A stretch of 64,000 nucleotides of DNA from Sediminicoccus rosea (GTDB lineage Bacteria; Pseudomonadota; Alphaproteobacteria; Acetobacterales; Acetobacteraceae): assembly GCF_033547095.1 (NCBI RefSeq), contig NZ_CP137852.1:3807001-3871000 (forward strand), given 5' to 3'. Below the pieces are notes generated by a model. That model did no database searches, had not been told where the DNA came from, and saw only the letters and a list, made by a program, of their open reading frames with translations. Positions within the stretch are counted from its first letter, which is position 1, and each line of letters begins with the position of its first letter. This document shows, piece after piece, positions 30,994-43,691 of the stretch. Both the position numbers and the translations under genes were made by a program.

Positions 30994-33015
30994 TCACTCC
31001 GCCGCCAGCGCAGGGCGCAGGTAGGTGGCCGCGCACTCGGCCATGGTGGAGCTGGCGCGGGTGATGGGGTCGACCTGCCAGTAGTTGCGGATCGGCAGAC
31101 CGAAGGGCGCATGGCTCGGTGCGCCCGCCGCTTCCGGCCCGGCATCATCGGTGCAGCCGGGCAGCGGTGCCTGGTCGAGCCGCGCGAAGACCGGATGCGC
31201 GGCCGCCATCTCGGCCCGCAGCGCCTCCAGCGTGTCGAAGGGCAGCGTGACGCCGAGGAACTGCGAGGCGGCGCGGATGATGCGCCAATCCTCGCGCGCC
31301 TCGCCGGGCGGCGGCACGGCCATGCGGCCCCGCTGCACGCGGCCTTCCGTGTTGACGTAGGTGCCGTCCTTCTCGGTATAGGCCGCACCCGGCAGGATCA
31401 CGTCTGCGCGTGCGGCCGCGGCCTCGCCATGATGGCCCTGATAGATCACGAAGGTCCCGGGCTTGATGCGCGAGACATCGAAACCATCGGCGCCCAGCAG
31501 CCAGAGCGCATCAACGCCGCCCGCCAGCATGGCCTCCATGTCGAGGCCCCCCTCGCCCGGCACGAAACCGAGGTCGAGTGCGGCCACCTGGCCGCCGAAT
31601 TGATGCAGGAGGTTGAACCCATGCCAATCCTCACGCAGCGCCTCGGCGCCCTTGGCGAGTTCCCAAGCGGCGGCGAGCACCGCCGCGCCATCCGCCCGCG
31701 CCAGCGCGCCACGGCCGAGGATGACCATCGGCTTGGCAGCGCCCTTCAGGAACTCCGCACCCGCCGCAAAATCGGCCGGGCCCGCGCCCAGATGCGTCAC
31801 GGGATAGGTCAGGTCCACCGCCTCGCCAATCACACCGACGCGCATCCCGCCCGCGACCCAGCGCTTGCGGATGCGCGCATTGATCACCGGCGCTTCGACG
31901 CGCGGATTGCTGCCGATGATGAGGATGGCGTCCGCCTCCTCGATCCCGGCGATGCTGGAATTGAAGAGGTAATAGTCGGGCCGCGAGGCATCGAGCTTCG
32001 CGCCATCCTGCCGCGCATCCAGGTTCGTGCTGCCCATGGCGTTCAGCATCGCCTTCAGCGCAAACAGGCTCTCCGCATCCATCGTGTCGCCGGCAACCGC
32101 GCCGATGCGCTGGCCGCGCACATTCTGCACGATGGCGCCGAAGGCCTCGGCCCAGGAGGCCGGCTTGAGCTGGCCATCGCGCCGCACCCAGGGCCGGTCC
32201 AGCCGCTTGCGCTTGAGGCCATCGAAGGAGAAGCGCGAGCGGTCGCCCAGCCACTCCTCGTTCACGTCGTCATTCACGCGGGGCAGCATGCGGAGCACCT
32301 CGCCGCCGCGCACATCCACGCGGATGGCGGCCCCCGTCGCGTCCAGCACATCCACGCTGTCCGTCTTCGACAGCTCCCAAGGGCGGGAGACGAAGGCATA
32401 GGGCCGGCTGGTCAGCGCGCCGACAGGGCAGAGATCAATCAGGTTGCCGGAAAGCTCGCTGGACAGCGCCTTCTCGACATAGGTGCCGACTTCCATGTTC
32501 TCGCCGCGACCCGTCGCACCCATCTCCGGCACGCCGGCCACCTCGGCCGCGAAGCGGATGCAGCGCGTGCAATGGATGCAGCGGTTCATCACTGTCTTGA
32601 TCAGCGGGCCGACATACTTGTCCTTCACCGAGCGCTTCTGCTCGTGATAGCGGCTGCCATCCTTGCCGTAGGAGACGGCCTGGTCCTGCAGGTCGCATTC
32701 GCCGCCCTGGTCGCAGATCGGGCAGTCGAGCGGATGGTTGATCAGCAGGAATTCCATCACGCCGCGCCGCGCATTGCGCACCACCGGCGTGTCGGTGAAG
32801 ACCTTCATGCCATCCATGACGGGATATGCGCAGGAGGCGACGGGCTTCGGCGCCTTCTCCACTTCCACCAGGCACATGCGGCAATTGCCGGCGACCGAGA
32901 GGCGCTCATGGTAGCAGAAGCGCGGGATTTCCTTGCCCGCGGCCTCGCAGGCCTGCAGCACGGAGGACCCGTTCGGGACCTCGACCTCGATGCCGTCGAT
33001 GGTGACCTTGGCCAT
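30994..33015 (-). CDS. nuoG: NADH-quinone oxidoreductase subunit G
   Basis: A 673-residue peripheral-arm subunit with several iron-sulfur clusters. The N-terminal [2Fe-2S] domain has cysteines in [20 protein letters not shown]. Next come the His-ligated cluster ([18 protein letters not shown]) and the [10 protein letters not shown] [4Fe-4S] motif. The rest is a molybdopterin-oxidoreductase-like fold that has lost the cofactor. It carries electrons from NuoF toward NuoI. Length is near the alphaproteobacterial norm of about 690. The stop is four bases from the nuoH start. Confidence 0.97.
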   Translation of the reverse strand: MAKVTIDGIEVEVPNGSSVLQACEAAGKEIPRFCYHERLSVAGNCRMCLVEVEKAPKPVASCAYPVMDGMKVFTDTPVVRNARRGVMEFLLINHPLDCPICDQGGECDLQDQAVSYGKDGSRYHEQKRSVKDKYVGPLIKTVMNRCIHCTRCIRFAAEVAGVPEMGATGRGENMEVGTYVEKALSSELSGNLIDLCPVGALTSRPYAFVSRPWELSKTDSVDVLDATGAAIRVDVRGGEVLRMLPRVNDDVNEEWLGDRSRFSFDGLKRKRLDRPWVRRDGQLKPASWAEAFGAIVQNVRGQRIGAVAGDTMDAESLFALKAMLNAMGSTNLDARQDGAKLDASRPDYYLFNSSIAGIEEADAILIIGSNPRVEAPVINARIRKRWVAGGMRVGVIGEAVDLTYPVTHLGAGPADFAAGAEFLKGAAKPMVILGRGALARADGAAVLAAAWELAKGAEALREDWHGFNLLHQFGGQVAALDLGFVPGEGGLDMEAMLAGGVDALWLLGADGFDVSRIKPGTFVIYQGHHGEAAAARADVILPGAAYTEKDGTYVNTEGRVQRGRMAVPPPGEAREDWRIIRAASQFLGVTLPFDTLEALRAEMAAAHPVFARLDQAPLPGCTDDAGPEAAGAPSHAPFGLPIRNYWQVDPITRASSTMAECAATYLRPALAAE

Positions 33016-33019
33016 GACC

Positions 33020-34321
33020 TTACTCCGCCGCCATGGGCAGGTTGTTGCGCGCCTTGTAGGCCGCGATCCGCTCTTCCATCATCGGGCGGAAGTGGCGGAT
33101 CAGCCCCTGCACCGGCCAGACGCCGCCATCTGCGAGTGCGCAGATGGTGTGGCCCTCGATCTGCCGCGTCACCTGCTCCAGCACGTCGATCTCCTCGATC
33201 TCGGCGCGGCCTTCGACCATGCGCAGCATCACGCGGTTCACCCAGCCCATGCCCTCGCGGCAGGGCGTGCACTGGCCGCAGCTCTCATGCTTATAGAAGG
33301 CGGAAAGGCGCTGGATCGCCTTGATCAGGTCGGTGGACTTGTCCATCACGATCACGCCCGCCGTGCCGAGGCCGGTCTTGTGTTCGCGCAGCGCGTCGAA
33401 GTCCATCAGCACGTCGTCGCAGACGCTCTTCGGGATCATCGGCGTGGAAGAACCGCCGGGGATGACGGCCAGGAGATTGTCCCAGCCGCCGCGCACGCCG
33501 CCGGCATAGCGATCAATCAGCTCGCGCAGCGGGATGCTCATCTCGGCTTCCACGTTGCACGGCTTGTTCACATGGCCCTGGAGGCAGAAGATCTTGGTGC
33601 CCGAATTCTTCGGCCGCCCGAAGCTGGAGAACCAGGAAGCGCCGCGCCGCAGGATGGTCGGCACCACCGCGATGGTCTCGACGTTGTTCACCGTCGTCGG
33701 GCAGCCATAGAGGCCGACGGCGGCAGGGAATGGCGGCTTCAGCCGCGGCATGCCCTTCTTGCCTTCGAGGCTTTCGATCAGCGCCGTCTCTTCGCCGCAG
33801 ATGTACGCGCCGGCGCCGCGATGCACGAAGACGTCGAAATCATAGCCCGAACCGCAGGCATTCTTGCCGATCAGCCCGGCGTCATAGGCCTCGTCGATCG
33901 CGGCCTGCAGCACCTGGATCTCGTTGTAGTATTCGCCGCGCACATAGATGTAGGCGGCGACTGCCCCCATAGCGAAGCCCGCAATCAGGCAGCCCTCGAC
34001 CAGCTTGTGCGGGTCGTGGCGGATGATGTCGCGGTCCTTGCAGGTGCCGGGCTCGCTCTCATCGCCATTGACGACGAGATAGGAGGGGCGGCCCTCGACC
34101 GGCGCCTTCGGCATGAAGGACCACTTCATGCCGGTCGGGAAGCCGGCACCGCCGCGGCCGCGCAGGCCGGAATTCTTCACCTCCTCGATCAGCGCGTCGC
34201 GCCCTTTCGAGAGCAGATCCTTCGTGCCGTCCCAGTCGCCGCGCATGCGTGCGGCCTGGAGGTTCCAGGGCTGCGTGCCATAGAGATTGGTGAAGATGCG
34301 ATCCTTGTCGGAGAGCGCCAT
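33020..34321 (-). CDS. nuoF: NADH-quinone oxidoreductase subunit F
   Basis: A 433-residue subunit that binds FMN and NADH and holds cluster N3. The [16 protein letters not shown] glycine-rich loop binds NADH, and YVRGEYYNE and [13 protein letters not shown] follow for FMN. The cluster ligands are in [14 protein letters not shown] with the fourth cysteine downstream in HTICALADG. It accepts hydride from NADH and works together with NuoE. It starts four bases after nuoE and ends four bases before nuoG. Confidence 0.97.
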   Translation of the reverse strand: MALSDKDRIFTNLYGTQPWNLQAARMRGDWDGTKDLLSKGRDALIEEVKNSGLRGRGGAGFPTGMKWSFMPKAPVEGRPSYLVVNGDESEPGTCKDRDIIRHDPHKLVEGCLIAGFAMGAVAAYIYVRGEYYNEIQVLQAAIDEAYDAGLIGKNACGSGYDFDVFVHRGAGAYICGEETALIESLEGKKGMPRLKPPFPAAVGLYGCPTTVNNVETIAVVPTILRRGASWFSSFGRPKNSGTKIFCLQGHVNKPCNVEAEMSIPLRELIDRYAGGVRGGWDNLLAVIPGGSSTPMIPKSVCDDVLMDFDALREHKTGLGTAGVIVMDKSTDLIKAIQRLSAFYKHESCGQCTPCREGMGWVNRVMLRMVEGRAEIEEIDVLEQVTRQIEGHTICALADGGVWPVQGLIRHFRPMMEERIAAYKARNNLPMAAE

Positions 34322-34324
34322 GTC

Positions 34325-34927
34325 TCAGTCCTCCGCCCCGTTCAGCACCTGAGGGCCGCCGACGGGCGCACTGGTCTGGCGGCCGATCATCGAGCCGGGC
34401 TTCGGCCGCTCGCCGCGCTTCAGCGCCTCGATCAGCTTCACCGTGCTGTCGTAATCCATGTCCTCGTAGTAGTCGTCATCCACCTGGAGGATCGGCGCGT
34501 TCACGCAGCCGCCCAGGCATTCGACTTCCGTCAGTGTGAAGTTGCCGTCGGCGCTGGTGTCGCCATAGCCCTTCAGCGCGCCCGCATCCTTGCAGGCGCG
34601 TAGCACGTCGTCCGAACCCCGCAGCCAGCAGGGCGTGGTGCCGCAGACCTGCAGGTGATACCGGCCGATCGGCTTGGTGTTGTACATGAAGTAGAAGGTC
34701 GCGACCTCGTAGACGCGCATCGGCGCCATGCCGAGGCGCGCCGCGATCACGTCCATGGCCACGCGCGGCACCCAGGCCGAGCCGGTCAGCCGGCCCATCT
34801 GCTTCTGCGCGACATAGAGCAGCGGCATCACCGCGCTGGCCTGCTTGCCGGCCGGATAGCGCGGCAGGATCTTGGCGATCTGCGCTTCGCTCGCGGCGTC
34901 GAATTCGAAGGAGGTCGGCTCGCTCAT
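34325..34927 (-). CDS. nuoE: NADH-quinone oxidoreductase subunit E
   Basis: A 200-residue thioredoxin-like [2Fe-2S] subunit. Cluster N1a ligands are C95 and C100 (QVCGTTPCWLRG) and C137 and C141 (VECLGGCVNAP). The helical N-terminus includes YPAGKQASAVMPLLYVAQKQ. ATG 34927 fits the family start; a longer in-frame opening to 35140 overlaps the microprotein gene and nuoD and is not used. It is five bases downstream of the small 51-codon gene. NuoE with NuoF forms the NADH-oxidising tip of complex I. Confidence 0.96.
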   Translation of the reverse strand: MSEPTSFEFDAASEAQIAKILPRYPAGKQASAVMPLLYVAQKQMGRLTGSAWVPRVAMDVIAARLGMAPMRVYEVATFYFMYNTKPIGRYHLQVCGTTPCWLRGSDDVLRACKDAGALKGYGDTSADGNFTLTEVECLGGCVNAPILQVDDDYYEDMDYDSTVKLIEALKRGERPKPGSMIGRQTSAPVGGPQVLNGAED

Positions 34928-34932
34928 GGGGC

Positions 34933-35088
34933 TTACAGCTTCTGCACGAAGAAAACGGCCGCGGTGAGGATCACCGCGAGCCAGAGTGGCGTCCAGCCCC
35001 AGGCGGGCTTCAGCCAACGAAACAGCACGCCCGCGACCAGCGCCGGCACGTAGAAGCCGATGAAGCTGATCAGGGCGTTCCCGCTCAC
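34933..35088 (-). CDS. 51-aa membrane microprotein inside the nuo operon (between nuoD and nuoE)
   Basis: This small gene fills the space between nuoD and nuoE. GTG 35088 overlaps the nuoD stop (GTGA), and TAA ends at 34933, five bases before nuoE's ATG. The predicted peptide starts [20 protein letters not shown] and has a second hydrophobic stretch, [19 protein letters not shown], so two membrane helices are likely, joined by a short basic/Trp-rich loop ([10 protein letters not shown]). No iron-sulfur or cofactor motif is seen. Tight packing on both sides and coherent hydrophobicity argue for a real gene. I do not recognise it; a complex I accessory or assembly role is only inference from position. 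Confidence 0.72.
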   Translation of the reverse strand: MSGNALISFIGFYVPALVAGVLFRWLKPAWGWTPLWLAVILTAAVFFVQKL

Positions 35089-36317
35089 CGGTCGATCTCG
35101 CCGAACACGATGTCGAGGCTGCCGATGATGGCCACCGCATCGGCCAGCATGTGGCCCTTGCTCAGCACCTCCATGGCCTGGAGATGCGCGTAGCCAGGGG
35201 CGCGGATCTTGCAGCGATACGGCTTGTTGGTGCCGTCAGCGACCAGATAGACGCCGAACTCGCCCTTGGGCGCCTCGGTCACCGTGTAGGTGCTGCCGGC
35301 GGGCACGTGGTAACCCTCGGTGTAGAGCTTGAAGTGATGGATGAGCGCTTCCATCGAGCGCTTCATCTGCCCGCGCGTCGGCGGGACGATCTTGTTGTCC
35401 AGCACCTTGATCGGGCCCGGCTTCATCTGGTCCAGGCATTGCCGGATGATGCGCAGCGACTGCCGCATCTCCTGCATGCGCAGCAGATAGCGGTCATAGC
35501 AATCGCCGTTGCGGCCGACCGGTACGTCGAATTCCATCCGGTCATAGACATCATAGGGCTGCGACTTCCGCAGGTCCCACGCCACACCTGAGGCGCGCAG
35601 GCAGGGGCCGGAGAAGCCCCATTCCATCGCCTGCTCGGCCGTCATCACGCCGATATCCACGGTGCGCTGCTTGAAGATACGATTGCTGGTGAGCAGCCCT
35701 TCCAGCTCATCGAGGAAGGCCGGGAACTGCGCCATCCAGCGCTCGATCTTCTCCGGCAGCGCGGCCGGGATGTCCTTCGCCACACCGCCAGGCCGAAAGT
35801 AGTTGGCGTGGTAATGGCTGCCCGAGGTCATCTCGTACATCTCGAGCAGGTGCTCGCGCTGCTCGAAGCCCCAGAGCGCGGGCGTGATGGCGCCGCAGTC
35901 GAGTGCGTAGGTCGTCACGTTCAGCAGGTGGTTCGCGATGCGCGTGATCTCGGCGAAGAGCACACGGATGTATTGCGCGCGCTCCGGCACGTCCTGCGTG
36001 ATGCCGAGCAGCCGCTCCGTCGCCAGCGCGAAGCTGTGCTCCATGCACATGGGGCTGACGTAGTCGAGCCGGTCGAAATAGGGCAGCGCCTGCAGGTAGG
36101 TCTTGTACTCGATCAGCTTCTCGGTGCCGCGATGTAGCAGGCCGATATGCGGATCGGCACGCTCCACCACCTCGCCCTTCATCTCGAGGATGAGGCGCAG
36201 GACGCCATGTGCGGCCGGATGCTGCGGGCCGAAGTTGATGGTGTGGCTGTCCATCTCGACGATGCGCCGCTCGGTCTCGTTCTGCGGGGCTTCGCCGATC
36301 GGGCTGAGGTCGCTCAT
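35085..36317 (-). CDS. nuoD: NADH-quinone oxidoreductase subunit D
   Basis: A 410-residue 49-kDa-type subunit that lines the quinone-binding cavity with NuoB. Segments include [18 protein letters not shown] with the conserved histidines, [18 protein letters not shown], and the C-terminal [12 protein letters not shown] ending. It is separate from NuoC, unlike the fused NuoCD of Escherichia coli. ATG 36317 overlaps the nuoC stop (ATGA). The 3' end overlaps the GTG of the microprotein gene. The length fits the family. Confidence 0.97.
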   Translation of the reverse strand: MSDLSPIGEAPQNETERRIVEMDSHTINFGPQHPAAHGVLRLILEMKGEVVERADPHIGLLHRGTEKLIEYKTYLQALPYFDRLDYVSPMCMEHSFALATERLLGITQDVPERAQYIRVLFAEITRIANHLLNVTTYALDCGAITPALWGFEQREHLLEMYEMTSGSHYHANYFRPGGVAKDIPAALPEKIERWMAQFPAFLDELEGLLTSNRIFKQRTVDIGVMTAEQAMEWGFSGPCLRASGVAWDLRKSQPYDVYDRMEFDVPVGRNGDCYDRYLLRMQEMRQSLRIIRQCLDQMKPGPIKVLDNKIVPPTRGQMKRSMEALIHHFKLYTEGYHVPAGSTYTVTEAPKGEFGVYLVADGTNKPYRCKIRAPGYAHLQAMEVLSKGHMLADAVAIIGSLDIVFGEIDR

Positions 36318-36955
36318 GCCTTGTCCCCCTTCTCGTCTTCGGGGCGGGCGATGCGGTTCAGGTGCACCTTCTCATCGCCCGGCAGGGTGGTCATGGCCTC
36401 CCAGGGGCTCATGAAGTCGAAGCTGCGGAAATCCTGCACGAGCTTCACCGGTTCCTGCACCACGCGGCCGGCCTCGGCGTCGTAGCGCATCTCGACGAAG
36501 CCGGTGAGCGGGAAATCCTTGCGGAGCGGATGCCCCTCGAAGCCGTAATCCGTCAGCAGGCGACGCAGATCGGCGAGACCCGCAAAGACCACGCCATACA
36601 TGTCCCAGGTCTCGCGCTCGAACCAGGTGGCGGTGGGCCAGATGGAGGCGATGCTCGGCACCGGCTGCTCGGCATCCGTCGTCGTCACCACGCGCAGGCG
36701 CTCATTCCGCGTCAGCGAGAGGAGGTTGTACACGACCTCGAAGCGCTCCGGCCGGTCGGGCCAGTCCACGCCGCAGACATCCATGAGCTGCGCGAAATCG
36801 AGCGAGGGCGCGTCGCGCAGCAGTGCCATCAGCGGCAGCAACGCATCGCGCGTCACATGCAGAACCAGCTCGGCCCCGTAGCGCTCGCGCGTATAGGCGA
36901 CCGGCAGCCGGTCCGCGATCAGGCCGCGGAGTTCGTTCTCGAGTGCGTCAACCAC
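36314..36955 (-). CDS. nuoC: NADH-quinone oxidoreductase subunit C
   Basis: A 213-residue 30-kDa-type peripheral subunit. The block [20 protein letters not shown] with [15 protein letters not shown] is the family signature. It scaffolds NuoB and NuoD. GTG 36955 is the best start, overlapping the nuoB stop by eight bases; no ATG is available in frame before the conserved region and no clear Shine-Dalgarno is seen, so translation may depend on coupling to nuoB. Its stop overlaps nuoD (ATGA). A longer frame to 37117 lies over nuoB and is rejected. Confidence 0.95.
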   Translation of the reverse strand: MVDALENELRGLIADRLPVAYTRERYGAELVLHVTRDALLPLMALLRDAPSLDFAQLMDVCGVDWPDRPERFEVVYNLLSLTRNERLRVVTTTDAEQPVPSIASIWPTATWFERETWDMYGVVFAGLADLRRLLTDYGFEGHPLRKDFPLTGFVEMRYDAEAGRVVQEPVKLVQDFRSFDFMSPWEAMTTLPGDEKVHLNRIARPEDEKGDKA

Positions 36956-37481
36956 GGAGGATGGTCCCCGTGCGGCGGATCTTCTTCTGCAATTGCAGGA
37001 TCCCGTAGACCAGCGCCTCGGCCGTGGGTGGGCAGCCGGGGACATAGATGTCCACGGGCACGATGCGGTCGCAGCCGCGCACCACCGAGTAGCTGTAGTG
37101 GTAATAGCCCCCGCCATTGGCGCAGGAGCCCATGGAGATCACCCAGCGCGGCTCGCTCATCTGGTCGTAGACCTTGCGCAACGCGGGCGCCATCTTGTTG
37201 GTCAGCGTGCCGGCCACGATCATCACGTCGCTCTGCCGCGGCGAACCGCGCGGGATGATGCCGAAGCGGTCGAGATCGTAGCGGGCCATGTAGGCATGGA
37301 TCATCGGCACGGCGCAGCACGCGAGGCCGAAGGTCATCGGCCAGAGCGAACCCGTGCGGGCCCAGTTCACCACCTTGTCGAGGTTGGCGACGACGAAGCC
37401 CTTTTCCTCGATCTCGCCGGTGACGGCGCGGATCACCGCATCCTGCGGGGCGCCGGCCGGGTTCCAGGCAATCTCGTTCAT
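36948..37481 (-). CDS. nuoB: NADH-quinone oxidoreductase subunit B
   Basis: A 177-residue subunit carrying cluster N2, the last electron donor to quinone. Ligands are the tandem C55-C56 ([10 protein letters not shown]), C121 (GSCANGGG) and C151 ([11 protein letters not shown]). The first 40 residues are a hydrophilic lead with [14 protein letters not shown] before the cysteine pair. The gene starts five bases after the nuoA stop. It couples the peripheral arm to the membrane arm at the quinone site. Confidence 0.97.
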   Translation of the reverse strand: MNEIAWNPAGAPQDAVIRAVTGEIEEKGFVVANLDKVVNWARTGSLWPMTFGLACCAVPMIHAYMARYDLDRFGIIPRGSPRQSDVMIVAGTLTNKMAPALRKVYDQMSEPRWVISMGSCANGGGYYHYSYSVVRGCDRIVPVDIYVPGCPPTAEALVYGILQLQKKIRRTGTILRG

Positions 37482-37485
37482 GGCC

Positions 37486-37854
37486 CTATTCCCAATCCAG
37501 GGCGCCTTTGCGCCACTCGTAGATGAAGCCGACCGTCAGCACGCCGAGGAAGCCCATCATCGAGAAGAAGCCGAGCCAGCCGATCTCGCCCAGCGTCACC
37601 GCCCAGGGGAAGAGGAAGGCCACTTCGAGGTCGAAGATGATGAAGAGGATCGCGACCAGGTAGAACCGCACGTCGAAGCGGCGGCGCGTGTCGTCGAAGG
37701 GGGCGAAGCCGCACTCATAGGCGGAGAGCTTCTCGGCATTGGGCTTCTGCCGCGCGACCAGCAGGCTGCCGCCCACCATGGCGAGGGCGATGCCTCCCGC
37801 GATCCCCAGGAAGACGAGGATGGGGAAATACTCGGCGAGCAACGGCTGCGTCAT
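37486..37854 (-). CDS. nuoA: NADH-quinone oxidoreductase subunit A
   Basis: A 122-residue subunit with three membrane helices, homologous to ND3. The conserved loop [21 protein letters not shown] contains the cysteine that marks active/deactive state in mitochondria. Then [21 protein letters not shown] follows with its buried Asp and Glu. ATG 37854 has GAGG five bases upstream. It is the first gene of the nuo operon. Upstream, two copies of CGAGGCAAAG lie 16 bases apart, one serving as the ribosome site. Confidence 0.97.
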   Translation of the reverse strand: MTQPLLAEYFPILVFLGIAGGIALAMVGGSLLVARQKPNAEKLSAYECGFAPFDDTRRRFDVRFYLVAILFIIFDLEVAFLFPWAVTLGEIGWLGFFSMMGFLGVLTVGFIYEWRKGALDWE

Positions 37855-38075
37855 CTTTGCCTCGGCGACTCTTTGCCTCGCCCATTCCTGGCCGCTTTGC
37901 CACGGCGGATGGACGATGGGCCAGGGGTGCGGGACTGCGCCTCTGACGCGGCGCACCATACAGCAAGGCGGGCCTGCTCCGCCATAGGGGGGTCAAGTTA
38001 AACCCACGTCAGCACAAGCGGTTGCGCCCCAGGATCGGTGCGAAGTGGCAATGTCCGAATTGTCTGGAAAAGGTC
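37855..38075. other. Intergenic region upstream of nuoA
   Basis: This 221-base gap between tRNA-Asp and nuoA should hold the nuo promoter. I see no convincing -35/-10 pair. The only clear structure is the three GGCAAAG copies near 37855-37901, two of them within identical CGAGGCAAAG decamers. Confidence 0.4.
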
Positions 38076-38152
38076 TGGCGCGAGTGACGGGGCTCGAACC
38101 CGCGACCTCCGGCGTGACAGGCCGGCGCTCTAACCGACTGAGCTACACCCGC
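38076..38152 (-). tRNA. tRNA-Asp (anticodon GTC)
   Basis: The minus strand begins GCGGGTGTAGCTCAG and ends with a genome-encoded CCA. The acceptor stem GCGGGTG pairs with CACTCGC (one G-U), the T-arm is GGGTTCGAGCCCC-like, and the anticodon loop CTGTCAC reads GTC. Total length is 77 bases. It lies between tRNA-Val and nuoA, as in many Alphaproteobacteria. Confidence 0.97.
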
Positions 38153-38215
38153 AGCAGACGAAGGGGCGTTTAGGCCCCGCCTCGGTGGCTGTCAACCAAC
38201 CGGGGCCGGAAAAGA

Positions 38216-38290
38216 TGGTGGGCGCTGACGGGGTCGAACCGCCGACATCCTGCGTGTAAAGCAGGCGCTCTACCTCTGAGCTAAGCGCCC
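38216..38290 (-). tRNA. tRNA-Val (anticodon TAC)
   Basis: The minus strand starts GGGCGCTTAGCTCAGAGG and ends ACCA, with CCA encoded. The anticodon stem CCTGC/GCAGG holds loop TTTACAC, giving anticodon TAC for valine. Acceptor stem GGGCGCT pairs with AGCGCCC. Length is 75 bases. It is the partner of tRNA-Asp 63 bases downstream. Confidence 0.97.
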
Positions 38291-38335
38291 GGCGGCGCCA
38301 TCATGCCATGGCGTGGCGAAAAAAAAGAGAGGGCC

Positions 38336-38376
38336 GGAAAACGAGAAGGGCCGGCCCGTGCATGACGGACCGGCCC
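38336..38376 (-). terminator. Terminator after hupB
   Basis: GGGCCGG at 38348-38354 pairs with CCGGCCC at 38370-38376. On the minus strand TTCTCGTTTTCC follows, and a run of eight T further on. It lies 24 bases past the hupB stop. Confidence 0.8.
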
Positions 38377-38399
38377 CGCAAGATCGAGCCTCGGTCAGC

Positions 38400-38672
38400 T
38401 CAGTTCACGGCATCCTTGAGGTTCTTGCCGGCCTTGAAGCGCACCGTGGTCGAGGCGGGGATCTTGATCTCCTCGCCCGTCCGCGGGTTGCGGCCCTTGC
38501 CGGCCTTCCGCTTGCTGGTGCTGAAGGTGCCGAAGCCGACGAGGCGGACTTCCTGCTTCTTCTTCAGCGCCTTCGTGATCGCCTCGAAGACGGAATCGAG
38601 AACGTCGCCGGCCTTCGCCTTGGACAGTTCGCCCGACTCGGCAACGACGGCCACCAGATCCTGCTTGTTCAT
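38400..38672 (-). CDS. hupB: HU family DNA-binding protein
   Basis: A 90-residue histone-like protein that bends and packs DNA as a dimer. It starts MNKQDLVAVVAESGELSKAK and has the family signature VRLVGFGTFSTSKRKAGKGR followed by the DNA-minor-groove arm with GRNPRTGEEIKIPAS. Length is standard (90). The gene is monocistronic: it has its own promoter (38740-38768) and terminator (38348-38376). Position between lon and tRNA-Val is conserved in Alphaproteobacteria. IHF subunits are relatives, but sequence and position fit HU. Confidence 0.96.
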   Translation of the reverse strand: MNKQDLVAVVAESGELSKAKAGDVLDSVFEAITKALKKKQEVRLVGFGTFSTSKRKAGKGRNPRTGEEIKIPASTTVRFKAGKNLKDAVN

Positions 38673-38739
38673 GGGACGGTCCCCTTGCTGAACGGCCTAC
38701 CCACGTGAAGACCGATTCTCCGCGCTGGCCTGGGCGGGA

Positions 38740-38768
38740 CAGTAAGCGGCGGTTTTCCGCCACGTCAA
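38740..38768 (-). promoter_or_regulatory. Sigma-70-like promoter of hupB with palindrome in the spacer
   Basis: On the minus strand TTGACG (-35) and TTACTG (-10) are 17 bases apart, about 70 bases before the hupB start. The spacer contains the perfect inverted repeat GGCGGAAAACCGCC at 38748-38761, where a repressor could bind. The -10 matches consensus only in part. Confidence 0.5.
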
Positions 38769-38854
38769 TCAGCCACCCCTCCGATTCGCGGCGGTTTGCC
38801 TGGGTTTTTTGGGGATAGCTTCGGCAAACCCTTGAGGAAGGTGGCGAAAATGAA

Positions 38855-38879
38855 AAGGGCGCCCACGAGGGGCGCCCTT
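38855..38879 (-). terminator. Terminator after lon
   Basis: AAGGGCGCCC at 38855-38864 and GGGCGCCCTT at 38870-38879 form a perfect 10-bp stem with a five-base loop. TTCATTTTCG follows the arm on the minus strand. It lies 22 bases past the lon stop. Confidence 0.85.
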
Positions 38880-38901
38880 CCTGGAATGCAATTCCGGCCT
38901 T

Positions 38902-41298
<2,397 letters not shown>

Positions 41299-41372
41299 GA
41301 GGACCTCACTGGGACAGTCGGCGGGGCGGGCGCCCGGATTCGGCACGCCCACCCGGAGCCACGGGTTGGTGA

Positions 41373-41404
41373 CCTTATTTGGTCATGAAAGGGCGGCAAA
41401 CAAG
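41373..41404 (-). promoter_or_regulatory. Possible heat-shock (RpoH-type) promoter of lon
   Basis: On the minus strand CTTG at 41401-41404 is followed 18 bases later by CCAAATAAGG at 41373-41382, a partial match to alphaproteobacterial sigma-32 promoters. CTTG lies in the loop of the clpX terminator. This is pattern inference only. Confidence 0.3.
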
Positions 41405-41411
41405 CCGCCCT
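41390..41411 (-). terminator. Terminator after clpX
   Basis: AGGGCGGC at 41390-41397 pairs with GCCGCCCT at 41404-41411 with a six-base loop. The minus-strand tail is TTCATGACC, a weak U-tract. It stands 18 bases past the clpX stop. Confidence 0.65.
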
Positions 41412-41428
41412 CCCTGCCCTCCGCCGGC

Positions 41429-42685
<1,257 letters not shown>

Positions 42686-42843
42686 GCGCACTCCTCGCGG
42701 CGGGGAGGGACCCGGCTGTCTGCCCCCAGGCCGCGTTTCAAACTCGTGACCCGGGAATCTACCCTCCCGGGGGCCTGCAAGGGAAGCTTTGCCACCCTGG
42801 CCGGCTCATCCTGCCCCATAAATCCCTAACCGTTTGTCAGGGC

Positions 42844-43515
42844 TCAGGTTTTCGGCGCTTCCGCGGCCGGCGGGCGCTTGTCCACCACCTGGTCGATCAG
42901 CCCCCAATCCCGGGCCTCCTCGGCCGACATGTAGCTGTCGCGCTCCAGCTTGGCCTCGATCGCCTCGACCGGCTGGCCCGTATGGGTGACGTAGATCTGG
43001 TTCAGGCGCTTGCGCAGTTCCAGGATCTCGCGCGCCTGGATCTCGATATCCGTCGCCTGGCCCTGGGCGCCGCCGGAAGGCTGGTGCACCATCACGCGGG
43101 CGTTCGGCAGCGCGAAGCGCTTGCCCTTGGCGCCGGCCGTCAGCAGCAGCGAGCCCATGGAGGCCGCCATGCCAAGGCAGACCGTGCTGACCGGGCTGCG
43201 GATGAACTGCATCGTATCGTAGATCGCGAGCCCGGCGCTCACCACGCCGCCCGGGCTGTTGATGTAGAAGGAAATTTCCTTGTTCGGGTTTTCGCTCTCG
43301 AGGAACAGGAGCTGGGCGCAGATCAGGGAGGAGACCTGGTCATAGACCGCGCCGGTCAGGAAGATGATCCGCTCCTTGAGCATCCGCGAATAGATGTCAT
43401 AGGCGCGCTCACCACGGCTGGATTGCTCCACCACCATGGGGACGAGGGAGTTGTTATAGATTTCAACAGGATCGCGATCCTGGGTCCCCACATATCGCAC
43501 GTCTTGAATTCCCAT
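42844..43515 (-). CDS. clpP: ATP-dependent Clp protease proteolytic subunit ClpP
   Basis: A 223-residue serine protease that assembles as two heptameric rings capped by ClpX or ClpA. The catalytic triad is visible: S119 in GMAASMGS, H144 in VMVHQPSGG and D193 in LERDSYM. The [15 protein letters not shown] strand is characteristic. The N-terminal 25 residues before [15 protein letters not shown] are probably a processed propeptide. The gene lies between tig and clpX on the same strand, an arrangement conserved in most bacteria. Confidence 0.97.
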   Translation of the reverse strand: MGIQDVRYVGTQDRDPVEIYNNSLVPMVVEQSSRGERAYDIYSRMLKERIIFLTGAVYDQVSSLICAQLLFLESENPNKEISFYINSPGGVVSAGLAIYDTMQFIRSPVSTVCLGMAASMGSLLLTAGAKGKRFALPNARVMVHQPSGGAQGQATDIEIQAREILELRKRLNQIYVTHTGQPVEAIEAKLERDSYMSAEEARDWGLIDQVVDKRPPAAEAPKT

Positions 43516-43617
43516 CTTCTGAGGTCCGCCCCAGGATGGGCACGGCCTGGTTAAGGCCGGACGAATCGTGCCCCGGCCCCTTGGTCAGGCACAGCATGTG
43601 GGCAGAGACATGTCCAA

Positions 43618-43678
43618 GGAAAGAGGGGGCCTAAGGAAAGAGGGGCCCCCAAGGGAAGAGGGGGCGCGAAGCCCCCTC
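43618..43678 (-). terminator. Terminator after tig plus a short tandem repeat
   Basis: GAGGGGGC at 43658-43665 pairs with GCCCCCTC at 43671-43678. On the plus strand, three near-copies of GGAAAGAGGGGGC start at 43618, 43635 and 43654 (the last lacks one A). Downstream on the minus strand the U content is only moderate (TCTTCCC, then CTCTTTCC). Confidence 0.6.
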
Positions 43679-43691
43679 GCCCATCGCCGCC

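Noticed and set aside
30990-31388. N-terminal extension of nuoH
   Set aside because: It overlaps nuoG out of frame; ATG 30989 gives the normal 336-residue protein.
30964-33324. 786-codon open frame opposite nuoG
   Set aside because: Antisense shadow caused by third-position GC bias; the nuoG protein has all iron-sulfur motifs.
43595-43612. CATGT-N8-ACATG inverted repeat upstream of clpP as an operator
   Set aside because: Arms are only five bases and no promoter elements are clear next to it.
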